From JAWLEP01 sp964553045 (GTDB taxonomy: Bacteria; Fermentibacterota; Fermentibacteria; Fermentibacterales; JCC-6): 64,000 nucleotides of DNA. Shown piece after piece: positions 44,383-51,801 of this stretch. Where the stretch lies: assembly GCA_964553045.1 (NCBI GenBank), contig CAZKJG010000002.1:62001-126000 (forward strand), given 5' to 3'. The stretch's first letter is position 1; every line of letters starts with the position of its first letter. Position numbers and translations under genes: made by a program. The notes beneath the pieces were generated by a model, which was not told the origin of the DNA, made no database searches, and worked only from the letters and a program-made list of their open reading frames with translations.

Positions 44383-44442
44383 CTACACGGAGACCACGCT
44401 CCCTCCGTTGCCGTGATGATGGTGTGCACCGGCGTGGATCAT
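44383..44442 (-). CDS. hisL: his operon leader peptide 2
   Basis: 19 residues, MIHAGAHHHHGNGGSVVSV, five His codons with four in a row. AAAGGT lies 7 nt before the ATG. The stop is 31 bp before terminator 2. As in known his leaders, ribosome stalling at the His codons when charged tRNA-His is scarce would free the terminator's 5' arm and let hisG be transcribed. Confidence 0.88.
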   Translation of the reverse strand: MIHAGAHHHHGNGGSVVSV

Positions 44443-44470
44443 TGCTGTTACCTTTCCGGGTCCGACCATG

Positions 44471-44496
44471 AAAAAAGGGCCCGCCGAAGCGGGCCC
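44471..44496 (-). terminator. his attenuator terminator 1
   Basis: On the minus strand GGGCCCGC-TTCG-GCGGGCCC followed by TTTTTT (44476-44471). It follows leader peptide 1 by 26 bp and precedes leader peptide 2. There is no minus-strand gene upstream that it could otherwise serve. Confidence 0.88.
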
Positions 44497-44521
44497 TGCG
44501 AAACCTGGCTGCTGTCGGCAG

Positions 44522-44590
44522 CTACCGCAGACGCACCGCCCCCACTCCTGTATGGAAATGGCGATGATGCCGCGAAAGTCTGCCTGTCAT
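44522..44590 (-). CDS. hisL: his operon leader peptide 1
   Basis: 22 residues beginning MTGRLSRHHRHFHTGV, with four His codons in a six-residue window. GGGAGG lies 6 nt before the ATG, an excellent ribosome binding site. It starts about 15 nt after the predicted transcription start and is followed by terminator 1. This is the first of two consecutive attenuator modules. Confidence 0.85.
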   Translation of the reverse strand: MTGRLSRHHRHFHTGVGAVRLR

Positions 44591-44611
44591 ATCCGTCCTC
44601 CCTGGGCACCG

Positions 44612-44640
44612 ATACTATGGGAATGTCCGCCCGGAGTCAA
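44612..44640 (-). promoter_or_regulatory. his operon promoter
   Basis: Minus strand TTGACT (44640-44635), 17-nt spacer, TAGTAT (44617-44612). It places the transcript start near 44605, just before leader peptide 1, so both attenuators would lie on the same mRNA. Confidence 0.7.
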
Positions 44641-44947
44641 TGCCGGTTGCGCCGAAGGGGCGCCGGCCTTATGCTCTGCGCCGCGCAGTGAATAGAGGCG
44701 CTCCCGGCATCAGTAGCCACCGCCGGCCGGATGGGCCGTGGCGGCGGTGAAAGGGCAGGGAGCCGAAGCGTGGCCGCTCCATCCGGGCGGCCGGCGCTGG
44801 GGCGGAGGGCGAACAGCCTCCGCACTGTCACGGATCCACACCGTGGAGCGCTATTCGGTCGTCACCCTGGTCGAATGACTGTGACGGTGTCGGGTGGATG
44901 TGCTCCCGCCCGCGCCATGCCGCGCGGTTGGGAACTGGAGGTTTGCA
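44641..44947. other. divergent intergenic region between his operon and lysA-like gene
   Basis: About 300 bp, GC-rich, no gene recognised. Its left end is the his promoter. The right end holds GGAGG, the ribosome binding site of the plus-strand decarboxylase. Confidence 0.5.
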
Positions 44948-46279
44948 GTGTTGGTCTCCGCCGATTCGAGTACCCGTCCGGAGTCCGTGGCCGGGGCCGC
45001 GGACAGGTTCGGAACACCCCTCTATTTGTACGATGAGGCGGCTCTCGAAGAGGGCTGCCGCCAGGTGCTGTCCATGCCCTCCGCCTTCGGGCTGGGCGTA
45101 CGATACGCGATGAAGGCCTGTCCCACCCGCGCTCTGCTGCAGCTGATCTGCTCTCAGGGACTGGATGTGGACGCCAGCTCGCTTGCCGAGGCCCGGAGGG
45201 CCGTACGGGCCGGAGTGGCGCCGGACAGGATCATGCTCACGGGCCAGGAGGTTCCCGGCGGGAGCGAACTGGAAGAGCTGGAGGAGCTGATGGCCGGGGG
45301 CCTGGTGTTCAACGCCGGCTCGCTGCGCCAGCTCTCTGCGGCGGGACCGGTTGCAGCATCCCTGGGTGCGCGCATCGGTATCCGCTTCCACCCGGTGGAG
45401 GGCTCCGGGGCCAACCCGGCCACCAATACCGGTGCCGGCTACAGCAGCTTCGGAGTCCGGATCGACGACCTTCCAGCCGCCATGCGTCTGGCCGGCAGGA
45501 TGGGCGTGGAGGTGGGGACGGCTCACGTACACATCGGCTCGGGTTCGGACCCGCAGGCCTGGATTCGCAACGTCGCCCGAAGCCTGGACATCGTGAATGA
45601 GTTCTATCCCCACGCCGATACGCTCAACCTCGGCGGGGGCTTTCGGGTGGCCCGAATGCCGGACGAGACCCCCGCCGACATCGGGCGGATGGGCTTGCGG
45701 GCGTCCGGGCTGTTCGAGGACTTCGCCCGTCGGACCGGCAGGCGGCTTCGTATGGAGGTGGAGCCCGGCACCTGCGTGGTAGCGGGTTCGGGCTATCTGG
45801 TGGCCAGGGTCATGGACGTGAAGATGTCCGGGGGAGGGGGCCCGCGCTTCGTGGTGCTGGACGGGGGGATGGAGAGCAACCCGAGGCCGCTGCTCTACGG
45901 TTCCCGGCATCCCTTCTCGCTGGTTAGGGGCTGCGAGACCGTCTGGAACGAGGAGGCCCGGGAGGCTTCCGAAGAGGTGGGGACGGTGGTAGTCGGCAAG
46001 TGCTGCGAGACCGGGGACTGCTTCTGCCTGGACGAGCACGGTCGGGTGGCACCCAGGCGCATGGCCCGCGCCCGGCCGGGCGACCTCCTCGCGGTGGGAG
46101 GATGCGGCGCCTACTGCTCCTCCATGGCCCCCAGCTCCTACAACTCGCACCTGCGGGCTCCGGAGGTCCTCCTCCGGACGGACGGTTCGCTGTACCTGAT
46201 CAGGCGCAGGCAGAGGCCCGAGGAACTGGTAGCCGGGGAGCAGGTAGCCGGTATGGAGATGGTGGAGACGGGCGTTTAG
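44948..46279 (+). CDS. lysA: PLP fold-III decarboxylase, diaminopimelate decarboxylase-like
   Basis: 443 residues from GTG 44948, which has GGAGG 6 nt upstream. The Schiff-base lysine is in LGVRYAMKACPTRALL, followed by GLDVDASSLAEARRAV, HVHIGSGSD, LNLGGGFRVARMP (Gly-rich phosphate site), VEPGTCVVAGSGYLVARV, CCETGDCFC (CEsgD-type substrate block) and GGCGAYCSSMAPSSYNSHLRAPEVL. It matches meso-DAP decarboxylase, the last lysine step, but relatives act on carboxynorspermidine, ornithine/arginine or D-amino-acid derivatives, and the CSSM (rather than SY) motif leaves the substrate open. It is divergent from the his operon. Confidence 0.82.
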   Translation: MLVSADSSTRPESVAGAADRFGTPLYLYDEAALEEGCRQVLSMPSAFGLGVRYAMKACPTRALLQLICSQGLDVDASSLAEARRAVRAGVAPDRIMLTGQEVPGGSELEELEELMAGGLVFNAGSLRQLSAAGPVAASLGARIGIRFHPVEGSGANPATNTGAGYSSFGVRIDDLPAAMRLAGRMGVEVGTAHVHIGSGSDPQAWIRNVARSLDIVNEFYPHADTLNLGGGFRVARMPDETPADIGRMGLRASGLFEDFARRTGRRLRMEVEPGTCVVAGSGYLVARVMDVKMSGGGGPRFVVLDGGMESNPRPLLYGSRHPFSLVRGCETVWNEEAREASEEVGTVVVGKCCETGDCFCLDEHGRVAPRRMARARPGDLLAVGGCGAYCSSMAPSSYNSHLRAPEVLLRTDGSLYLIRRRQRPEELVAGEQVAGMEMVETGV

Positions 46280-46632
46280 GAATCCGTGATCACGCGGAGG
46301 GACGTGACCTCCAATCGGCAGCAGGGGTCCATCATGCCTGCCGGAAGCACGTCAACATCCTCCAGATCCAGCCGACCGGGCAATTTCCGATGTCCCGAAG
46401 TCGGCTGCGCCTCCCTAGATGACTGGTCCAGCTTGACGCGGGCCGGCGCTTCTTCGCAGCTTTTTGTGAATGGCTTGAGCGGTTCGAGGATCGTCTTCGG
46501 GCGCTCTCCATGGCCTCGGCCTTCCTTCCCGTGGAGTTCCGATGCTCGGCCCCCTGACGCTCCCGGCCCCCTAGGCCGGCGGGGAACCTCCAGCGGGGCG
46601 GCATGTTTTTCGAATGTGGAGGGAGGCGGAAG
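46280..46632. other. 353-bp gap without a recognisable gene
   Basis: Between the decarboxylase and the CAP lipoprotein. I see no conserved frame on either strand and no clear terminator. GGAGG near the right end is the ribosome binding site for the CAP gene. Confidence 0.5.
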
Positions 46633-47194
46633 ATGGGGACGGAATCGCTTCTGCCTGCCGGAGCATTCGGAGCGCCGCTCCGACTCGGGGCTGCGGTTCT
46701 GGCCGCTTCCCTCCTCATGGCCGCCTGCGGAAGCGAGACCGTTCGCCCCGAAGAAAGCGACGAGCGGTCTTTCGAGATGCAGATCCTGCAGCGGGTCAAC
46801 GGGTACCGGTCCTGCGAGGGCATAGGCGAGCTCCGCTGGAACGAGATCCCGACGGAGATAGCCCGGGTGCATGCGCACAGGCTGGCCTCGGGCTACCCTC
46901 TGGGGCACGGTTGTTTCGAGTACCGCATGCTGCTGCCAGAGGTCTCCTGGGGGAAGCATTCTGCGGGAGAACGTGGGAAGGCTGCGCTCCAGCCGGCATC
47001 CGGCCAGCGAATTCCTCAGCGCCTGGCTGCTGAGTACGGGCCACCGGCATGTGCTGAGATCCGAGGCGAGCATGAGCGGGGTGGGAACAGCCCGTTCCGA
47101 AGAAGGTCTTGTCTGCGCCGTGCAGCTGTTCTTTCAGCCGACCGGAGAGGGACGCACCGGTCTCGCCCGAGAGGACCCCTTTCTCTACCGCTGA
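46633..47194 (+). pseudogene. CAP/SCP-domain lipoprotein with a frameshift
   Basis: Starts at ATG 46633 with a lipoprotein signal (LRLGAAVLAASLLMAACGS, lipobox LMAAC). The CAP domain begins MQILQRVNGYRSCEGIGELRWNEIPTEIARVHAHRLASGY-type, then GHGCFEYRMLLPEVSWG. There the frame must shift by one base, after which SILRENVGRLRSSR, FLSAWLLSTGHRHVL and SMSGVGTARSEEGLVCAVQLFF finish the domain and stop at 47194. The shift falls in a run of five G (46949-46953); removing one G restores one frame of ~185 codons. It could be a sequencing error, a slippage-prone site or a real null allele. CAP lipoproteins are extracellular and of poorly known function. Confidence 0.75.
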
Positions 47195-47230
47195 GGGTCT
47201 CCCGGCCCGTAAGACCTTTGGCAATGCCGA

Positions 47231-48064
47231 TCAGTACCGTCTTGGGGATTTTTCGCTAAGTTTCAGCAGACCCGAAGCCGCCAGCAGCGCCACCGCCGTG
47301 GCCGCAACTCCGGCTTCGGGCCCGAACCCGCCCCCCGTAAGCCAGGCCGGGCCCGCGTCGCTGTAGGCTATGCCCTCCGGGGCCAGCTCCAGTCCGGAGA
47401 CCTCGGCTCCCAGAGACAGCAGGGTGGCGTTCCAGGCGAAGTGGGCGCCCCAGGCCGCGGGGAGGCCTCCCGGCCCCAGCCGCAGCTCCGCCAGCACCAG
47501 GCCGACAAGGAAGATGTTCACAGTACCCAGAGGATAGGGACCGGCAGCCCGGTGGGCCATGGCGAAGAGCAGCGCGGTAGCGAAGGCCGACACAGTGGGG
47601 CCGGCCGCCCGGGAGAGGGCGGAGAAGGGGTATCCCCGAAACACCAGCTCCTCCCAGAGCGCCGCGGGAAGAAGCACCAGGAGAGGGAGGGGCAGCCGCA
47701 GCAGGTACGTAAGGGGGGGCGTCTGCAGCGTTACGATCACATGCCCGGAGATGACCAGTCCCAGCAGAACGGCACCGGACATCAGGAAGCCGACCCCGGC
47801 ACCCCCCAGGAAGCGGGTGGGGACCTGTCTGACGGCTCCCCAGCCCAGCCAGACACCGGGCGGCCGGAGGAACCTGTCAAGCAGCAGGTTGGTAATCAGG
47901 ACGGCCGCAACACCCGCGAACCCCACCAGCATGAGCCTGCCGAGGTCCGCCCCCAGGGCATTCGCGGCCCAGATGAGCCCCTGCGTCCCCAGCATGGCGA
48001 CAATGGCGTATGCCGCCGCCTTCAGGAGCAGGGCGGTCGCTTTGCGGGCTCTTTTCCATTCCAT
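47231..48064 (-). CDS. CPBP-family intramembrane glutamic endopeptidase
   Basis: 277 residues with about eight hydrophobic segments. The CPBP (CAAX protease and bacteriocin-processing) motifs are present in order: EELVFRGYPF (EExxxR), LLFAMAHRAAG (FxxxH) and WGAHFAWNATL (HxxxN). These put a glutamate and two histidines in the membrane as the active site. The bacterial substrates are mostly unknown; some process signal peptides or bacteriocins. It converges with the CAP pseudogene and is divergent from the methyltransferase at 48132. Confidence 0.88.
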   Translation of the reverse strand: MEWKRARKATALLLKAAAYAIVAMLGTQGLIWAANALGADLGRLMLVGFAGVAAVLITNLLLDRFLRPPGVWLGWGAVRQVPTRFLGGAGVGFLMSGAVLLGLVISGHVIVTLQTPPLTYLLRLPLPLLVLLPAALWEELVFRGYPFSALSRAAGPTVSAFATALLFAMAHRAAGPYPLGTVNIFLVGLVLAELRLGPGGLPAAWGAHFAWNATLLSLGAEVSGLELAPEGIAYSDAGPAWLTGGGFGPEAGVAATAVALLAASGLLKLSEKSPRRY

Positions 48065-48131
48065 GGTGCCGGTAATATCCTATGATGTGCCGTTCCCTGC
48101 CATATCCCATGGCTTTCGATGGGGGGAGAAG

Positions 48132-48953
48132 ATGGAAGACACCGGCCTGCGCGGGAGATTCCCGGGGAGCGAGGAGGGCAACCGCCGGCACTGGAACGAG
48201 CTGGCCGAGGTCCACGCGCGCTCCTACGAAACGGACGGGCTGCTGGAGGGGCGCTGCCAGCTGGACGGGATACAGCGGAGGGAGCTGGGCGACCTGTCCG
48301 GCAGAAGCCTGCTGCACCTGCAGTGCCACATCGGTACCGACTCGCTGTCGCTCGCCCTGTTGGGTGCCGAGGTGACCGGCATCGACATCTCCGACGAATC
48401 GGTCCGTCAGGCGCGGCTGCTCTCCAGGAGGACCGGCATACCGGCCAGGTTTCTCCGCAGCAGCGTCTACGACCTGCCGGACTCGCTCGAAGACGGCTTC
48501 GACGTAGTCTACACCTCGGTGGGTGTACTCTGCTGGCTCTCGGACCTGGACGCCTGGGCCGAAATCATCGCCGGCCGCCTTGGGGCAGGGGGCGTCTTCT
48601 ACATGATGGAGACCCATCCGGTGCTGGCCGCCTTCGACGATGAATCGGAGGAGATGCGCCTGCGCTACGGCTACTTCCACAGGGATCAGCCGGACAGGTG
48701 GGAGGGCGGCTGTCCCGACTACGATGACGGCGGCTACACAGTCCGAAGCCCTTCATGGGAATGGCGGTGGAGCATGGGGGACGTGGTCTCGGCTCTGGCG
48801 GGGGCCGGGCTTCGCATACGGTTCCTCCACGAGCACTCGGTGCTTCACTGGAAGGCCCTGCCCTGCATGGAGAGGCGGGGCGACTGGTTCGTGCTTCCGC
48901 CGGATCTGGACGGCAGGCTTCCGCTCTCCTTCAGCCTCCTGGCATCGCTCTAG
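48132..48953 (+). CDS. class I SAM-dependent methyltransferase
   Basis: 273 residues from ATG 48132, with GGGGGGAG just upstream. The Rossmann motif I is LLHLQCHIGTDSLSLALLGAEVTGIDIS, with the acidic SAM-binding Asp in GIDIS, followed by FDVVYTSVGVLCWLSDLDAWA (motif II region) and GGVFYMMETHPVL. The C-terminal part is Trp-rich (PSWEWRWSMGDVVSAL, LHWKALPCMERRGDWFVLP). Similar proteins are annotated as methyltransferase type 11 or 12 with unknown small-molecule substrates. Confidence 0.85.
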   Translation: MEDTGLRGRFPGSEEGNRRHWNELAEVHARSYETDGLLEGRCQLDGIQRRELGDLSGRSLLHLQCHIGTDSLSLALLGAEVTGIDISDESVRQARLLSRRTGIPARFLRSSVYDLPDSLEDGFDVVYTSVGVLCWLSDLDAWAEIIAGRLGAGGVFYMMETHPVLAAFDDESEEMRLRYGYFHRDQPDRWEGGCPDYDDGGYTVRSPSWEWRWSMGDVVSALAGAGLRIRFLHEHSVLHWKALPCMERRGDWFVLPPDLDGRLPLSFSLLASL

Positions 48954-48962
48954 AGGGGTCAG

Positions 48963-49436
48963 TCAGAGCCAGCGGCCCACCTTTTCCCGGTAGCTGGCCC
49001 AGTCCTCCTCGAACCTCCTCTCCATCTTCCGTTCCTCCGGGCGTATGAACATTGTCTCCATGCACGCCACGAATACGGGCACTACGAACAGGGGGGTGAG
49101 GGTTCCCAGCAGAATCCATGCGCCCAGCAGCACCAGTGTCATTCCCAGGTACATGGGATGCCTCGACATCCCGTAGGCGCCGTCGGTGACCAGACGCTCC
49201 GAGCCAAGGTGTGGCTTCCCCGCGCCACTTGCCTGTTTGTGCTGCCTGTCGGCAAGCAGGTTAAGCCATATCCCCGGAACCAGGGGGATCAGTCCCAGGA
49301 GCGTCCATGGAAAACCCAGCAGACGGCTCACGGGCGCCAGGAAATGCAGAAGCGCCATTGCGACGAGGGAGAGCAGGAAGTACGCGGCAGGCAGCGATCC
49401 ACGGCCCCCTGGCCTGCGGCCGGCGCTCTCAGCCAT
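48963..49436 (-). CDS. isoprenylcysteine carboxyl methyltransferase (ICMT)-like membrane methyltransferase
   Basis: 157 residues with about four hydrophobic helices. The C-terminal catalytic block LVTDGAYGMSRHPMYLGMTLVLLG and the later RPEERKMERRFEEDWASYREKV (ExxxxxxFGxxYxxYxxxVpR-like) are diagnostic of the ICMT/PEMT membrane methyltransferases. The bacterial members methylate small or lipid substrates rather than prenylated proteins. Its start overlaps the stop of the DUF3795 gene by 8 bp, so the pair is probably co-translated. Confidence 0.85.
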   Translation of the reverse strand: MAESAGRRPGGRGSLPAAYFLLSLVAMALLHFLAPVSRLLGFPWTLLGLIPLVPGIWLNLLADRQHKQASGAGKPHLGSERLVTDGAYGMSRHPMYLGMTLVLLGAWILLGTLTPLFVVPVFVACMETMFIRPEERKMERRFEEDWASYREKVGRWL

Positions 49437-49827
49437 CCGTCCGCCCCCTCATGGAGTCCAGCGTAAGCCTGGCTTCCGGGACCCATTCGAAGAAGGAAAG
49501 CAGGGACTGGCAGGCGTATTCCGGGCAGGAGGAGCAGTTCTCGAGGCCGCGTTCGAGGGCGCAGGCCCGAATCCGGCATTCGGCGCAGTGGCCGAAGTGG
49601 ACCTCGCCGCCCGGCGGACACCCGTCACAGTCGATCTGATCCGGAGCTATGGACGAGTCGTACATCTTCGACCACTCGGCCGCCGTCTTCTTCCGCAGGA
49701 AATGGTCGTCGCCGCGTCTGGCTAGGAGGGCGGGGCACTCGTGGCATTTCAAGCCGCAGCAGGCGATGATCTCGGGCAAGTCGTACCTCCCCGTTCCGTT
49801 CGTGGCCCCTGTTTCCGGAGGCAGCAT
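49429..49827 (-). CDS. cysteine-rich DUF3795-family protein
   Basis: 132 residues. CCGLKCHECPALLARRG, IDCDGCPPGGEVHFGHCAECRIRACALERGLENCSSCPEYAC and PEARLTLDSMR are the DUF3795 pattern: nine or more Cys that probably bind zinc or an Fe-S cluster. Common in anaerobes, function unknown. The ATG at 49827 is the best start before the first conserved block, though the ribosome binding site is weak. Confidence 0.8.
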   Translation of the reverse strand: MLPPETGATNGTGRYDLPEIIACCGLKCHECPALLARRGDDHFLRKKTAAEWSKMYDSSIAPDQIDCDGCPPGGEVHFGHCAECRIRACALERGLENCSSCPEYACQSLLSFFEWVPEARLTLDSMRGRTDG

Positions 49828-49891
49828 TTCGCTTGCACCGAAGATAGACAGCCGTATCTTAACGGGGTACCCCTGGGCTGAAGGAGGCCGG

Positions 49892-49957
49892 ATGTACGTA
49901 TTTGTCGCCGTGCTGTCGGGACTGGCCCGTCTACCCTGTGCGGGCTGGGTCACGTGA
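49892..49957 (+). CDS. short upstream ORF coupled to the lipoprotein gene
   Basis: 21 codons (MYVFVAVLSGLARLPCAGWV plus T) with a very strong AAGGAGG 5 nt before the ATG. The stop TGA overlaps the next ATG as TGATG. The lipoprotein gene itself has no good ribosome binding site, so this small ORF may serve to load ribosomes by coupling. The peptide is hydrophobic and unlike known families. Confidence 0.35.
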   Translation: MYVFVAVLSGLARLPCAGWVT

Positions 49958-50421
49958 TGCCGCTGCCCCTGTGGCAGGTGGCCCTGCTGCCCCTGCTGGC
50001 TCTGGGCGGTTGCGCGGGAACCGCGGCCAGGCCGGACGACACCCACCGGGCCGTATCCGAGTGGGTGGGCGGGGCCGACACCGTGCACGTCCGTCTGCAG
50101 GGCCTGGAGATGAGGGACTGCATGTACGTGCTGGCAGGCGAAGCTGATGTGACGCGAGGCTATCGCCTGGCAGCCGTCGACGGGCTGGACCTGTTCGTGG
50201 CCCTGCATTCGGACAGCCGAGCCGTGCTCCGCCTGGAGCGGGAGCTGGCCCTGGTGCCTGGCTCCGGAGAGACCGACAGCGTAACGGTAGTAAGCTCCGC
50301 CATGGTGGGCGGTGTCCGTTTCGAGGAGTGGTTGCAGACCATGACGGTAGAGGGCATCACGGTGGACAGCCTCTACGGGGTCTACGACCGGCAGTACCTC
50401 GAAGCGCTGGGCAGGCGGTAG
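49957..50421 (+). CDS. small lipoprotein, function unknown
   Basis: 154 residues. Signal peptide MPLPLWQVALLPLLALGGC with lipobox LGGC, followed by a beta-rich domain (DTVHVRLQGLEMRDCMYVLAGEADVTRGYRLAAVDGLDLFVAL-type strands, ending LYGVYDRQYLEALGRR). No family recognised. Only 1 bp separates its stop from the start of the SH3-like gene, so the two are one unit with the short ORF upstream. Confidence 0.6.
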   Translation: MPLPLWQVALLPLLALGGCAGTAARPDDTHRAVSEWVGGADTVHVRLQGLEMRDCMYVLAGEADVTRGYRLAAVDGLDLFVALHSDSRAVLRLERELALVPGSGETDSVTVVSSAMVGGVRFEEWLQTMTVEGITVDSLYGVYDRQYLEALGRR

Positions 50422-50422
50422 C

Positions 50423-50980
50423 ATGAGAATCACCGGCCGCATGTACGTGGTCGTCCTCCTGCTGGCGGTTTCTGGCCTCTCCGCCGAGGGCTTCCTCCTC
50501 TGCCCTTCCGACAGTCTGCGGGTCTACTGCAGACCTTCCTCCCAGGCCGACCTGTTCGGCGTGGTCTGCCCCGGAGAGAGCCTGATGGTCTGCTCCCGGA
50601 CCGCCGGTGGCTGGCTGGGTTTTCAGCCGGGAGTGGCGCAGGCGGGGAACATCGGCCCCTTCCGGTTCAGATGGGTCAGGCCCGATTCGTCCTCGATGCC
50701 CTCGGATACGGTCTCGCTGCGGTGGGTGGAGCCTCTGGCCCCCAGAGCCGTGTACCTGATGGCATACGATACGGTTGCCGTCAGAGCGTACCCCGACCCG
50801 GAGTCCGAGCGGGTGGGCTCACTGGCCGGCGGCGGCTGGGCTAGGGTGGAAGCCCGCGACAGCTCCGGACGTTGGGTGCTGCTGAGCGGCGGTGAATGCG
50901 CAGCCCGGGGTTGGGCTTCGCTCACGGCCGCCGGGCTCAGCGGCGACCCGGACACCCTGCCGACGATCTCCCACAAGTAG
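50423..50980 (+). CDS. secreted protein with bacterial SH3-like domains
   Basis: 185 residues. Signal peptide MYVVVLLLAVSGLSA (preceded by MRITGR). Two SH3b-like stretches are visible: SLRVYCRPSSQADLFGVVCPGESLMVCSRTAGGWLGF and DTVAVRAYPDPESERVGSLAGGGWARVEARDSSGRWVLLSGG...GWASL, each with the VRxxPxxxSxxxGxLxxGxxVxV rhythm of SH3_3 domains. Such domains often bind peptidoglycan or glycans. It follows the lipoprotein gene by 1 bp and may act with it at the envelope. Confidence 0.65.
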   Translation: MRITGRMYVVVLLLAVSGLSAEGFLLCPSDSLRVYCRPSSQADLFGVVCPGESLMVCSRTAGGWLGFQPGVAQAGNIGPFRFRWVRPDSSSMPSDTVSLRWVEPLAPRAVYLMAYDTVAVRAYPDPESERVGSLAGGGWARVEARDSSGRWVLLSGGECAARGWASLTAAGLSGDPDTLPTISHK

Positions 50981-51004
50981 CCCGGGCCGCCTGCAGCTCC
51001 CGTT

Positions 51005-51316
51005 CGGGTCAGCCTGGCGAATCAGCACGCCCCTGGCGGGGCCGGTCCGCTTCGTTCCCTCCGCGACCACCAGGTAGACACCCGAGCCAGTACCGTATCT
51101 CGGACTCCACGCCGATTCGGCGCTTCCGTGGCTGACGGTTGCAGAGGCGGTATGCACCAGCCGTCCCGAGAGGTCGTAGACGCGGAAAGCCACACCGGGC
51201 CCGGCGGCTCCCGTTGCCCTCAGGAGCGGCCGGGTCGCCGGAGCGCGGCGAATCGGGGTGACCGGGAAATGCGTACGGGGACAGCCACCAGCACCGGCCG
51301 GGCCAGGGGAACCTCG
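51005..51316 (-). pseudogene. orphan C-terminal sorting-type domain (gene remnant)
   Basis: The minus strand encodes only the end of a FlgD-like C-terminal domain: VAFRVYDLSGRLVHTASATV, SGVYLVVAEGTKRTGPARGVLIR, with no stop at the usual place. A stop lies directly upstream (near 51313), so the preceding large part of the protein is gone. It is probably what is left of an exported protein gene similar to those at 221, 4357 and 32365. Confidence 0.4.
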
Positions 51317-51724
51317 CTAGGCTTTTACCCGCCATTCCTCATCGCCCAGGGGGGTAAGGGATATCCCATTTGTCTCCAGCGTGCTCCGGAACCACTCCAG
51401 GCTCTTCTCGAAGTTGTCCAGGAGCACCTCGGTACCGTCCGCGGATCGCAGGGAGAGCAGCTTCCTGTTCCTTGCGTACCTGCCCCGGGTGAGCTTCATG
51501 CCGTCGAGGGCGAGGCTTACGGGCCTGCCTTTGACCAACGGGCGGAGCAGGATTCCCAGGCCGGTGTAGAACGGCGCCATCTTGCCCAGATGGTAGTGTA
51601 TGAACCGCCTGTTCGTGATCACGTTCCTGGTGCTGACGGGGAACTTGACCTTCTTACCCTGCAAACCGTAGCAGCGGCCCTCCCAGAGCACCCTCTCGTG
51701 GGGCTGCAGCCGATGCTTTGCCAT
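51317..51724 (-). CDS. PH-like domain protein, function unknown
   Basis: 135 residues from ATG 51724, with GGAGG 6 nt upstream. HERVLWEGRCYG, VKFPVSTRNVITNRRFIHYHLG, RPVSLALDGMKLTRGRYARNRKLLSLRSADGTEVLLDNFEKSLEWFRSTLE form the strand-strand-helix pattern of bacterial PH (bPH) domains, ending in one helix. No membrane segment. A distant parallel to the membrane-anchored protein at 6426-6917. Function unknown. Confidence 0.55.
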   Translation of the reverse strand: MAKHRLQPHERVLWEGRCYGLQGKKVKFPVSTRNVITNRRFIHYHLGKMAPFYTGLGILLRPLVKGRPVSLALDGMKLTRGRYARNRKLLSLRSADGTEVLLDNFEKSLEWFRSTLETNGISLTPLGDEEWRVKA

Positions 51725-51801
51725 CCGTTTCCTCCGTTGCTCTGTACTCCTCGAGGCTCCCGTGAGCTGCGAACACATTCCGGCTGTGCTTCGGGGGGAG
51801 C

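Noticed and set aside
44471..44496. Terminator 1 as the end of a different minus-strand gene
   Set aside because: No minus-strand gene lies between it and the divergent lysA-like gene, and it directly follows a His-rich leader.
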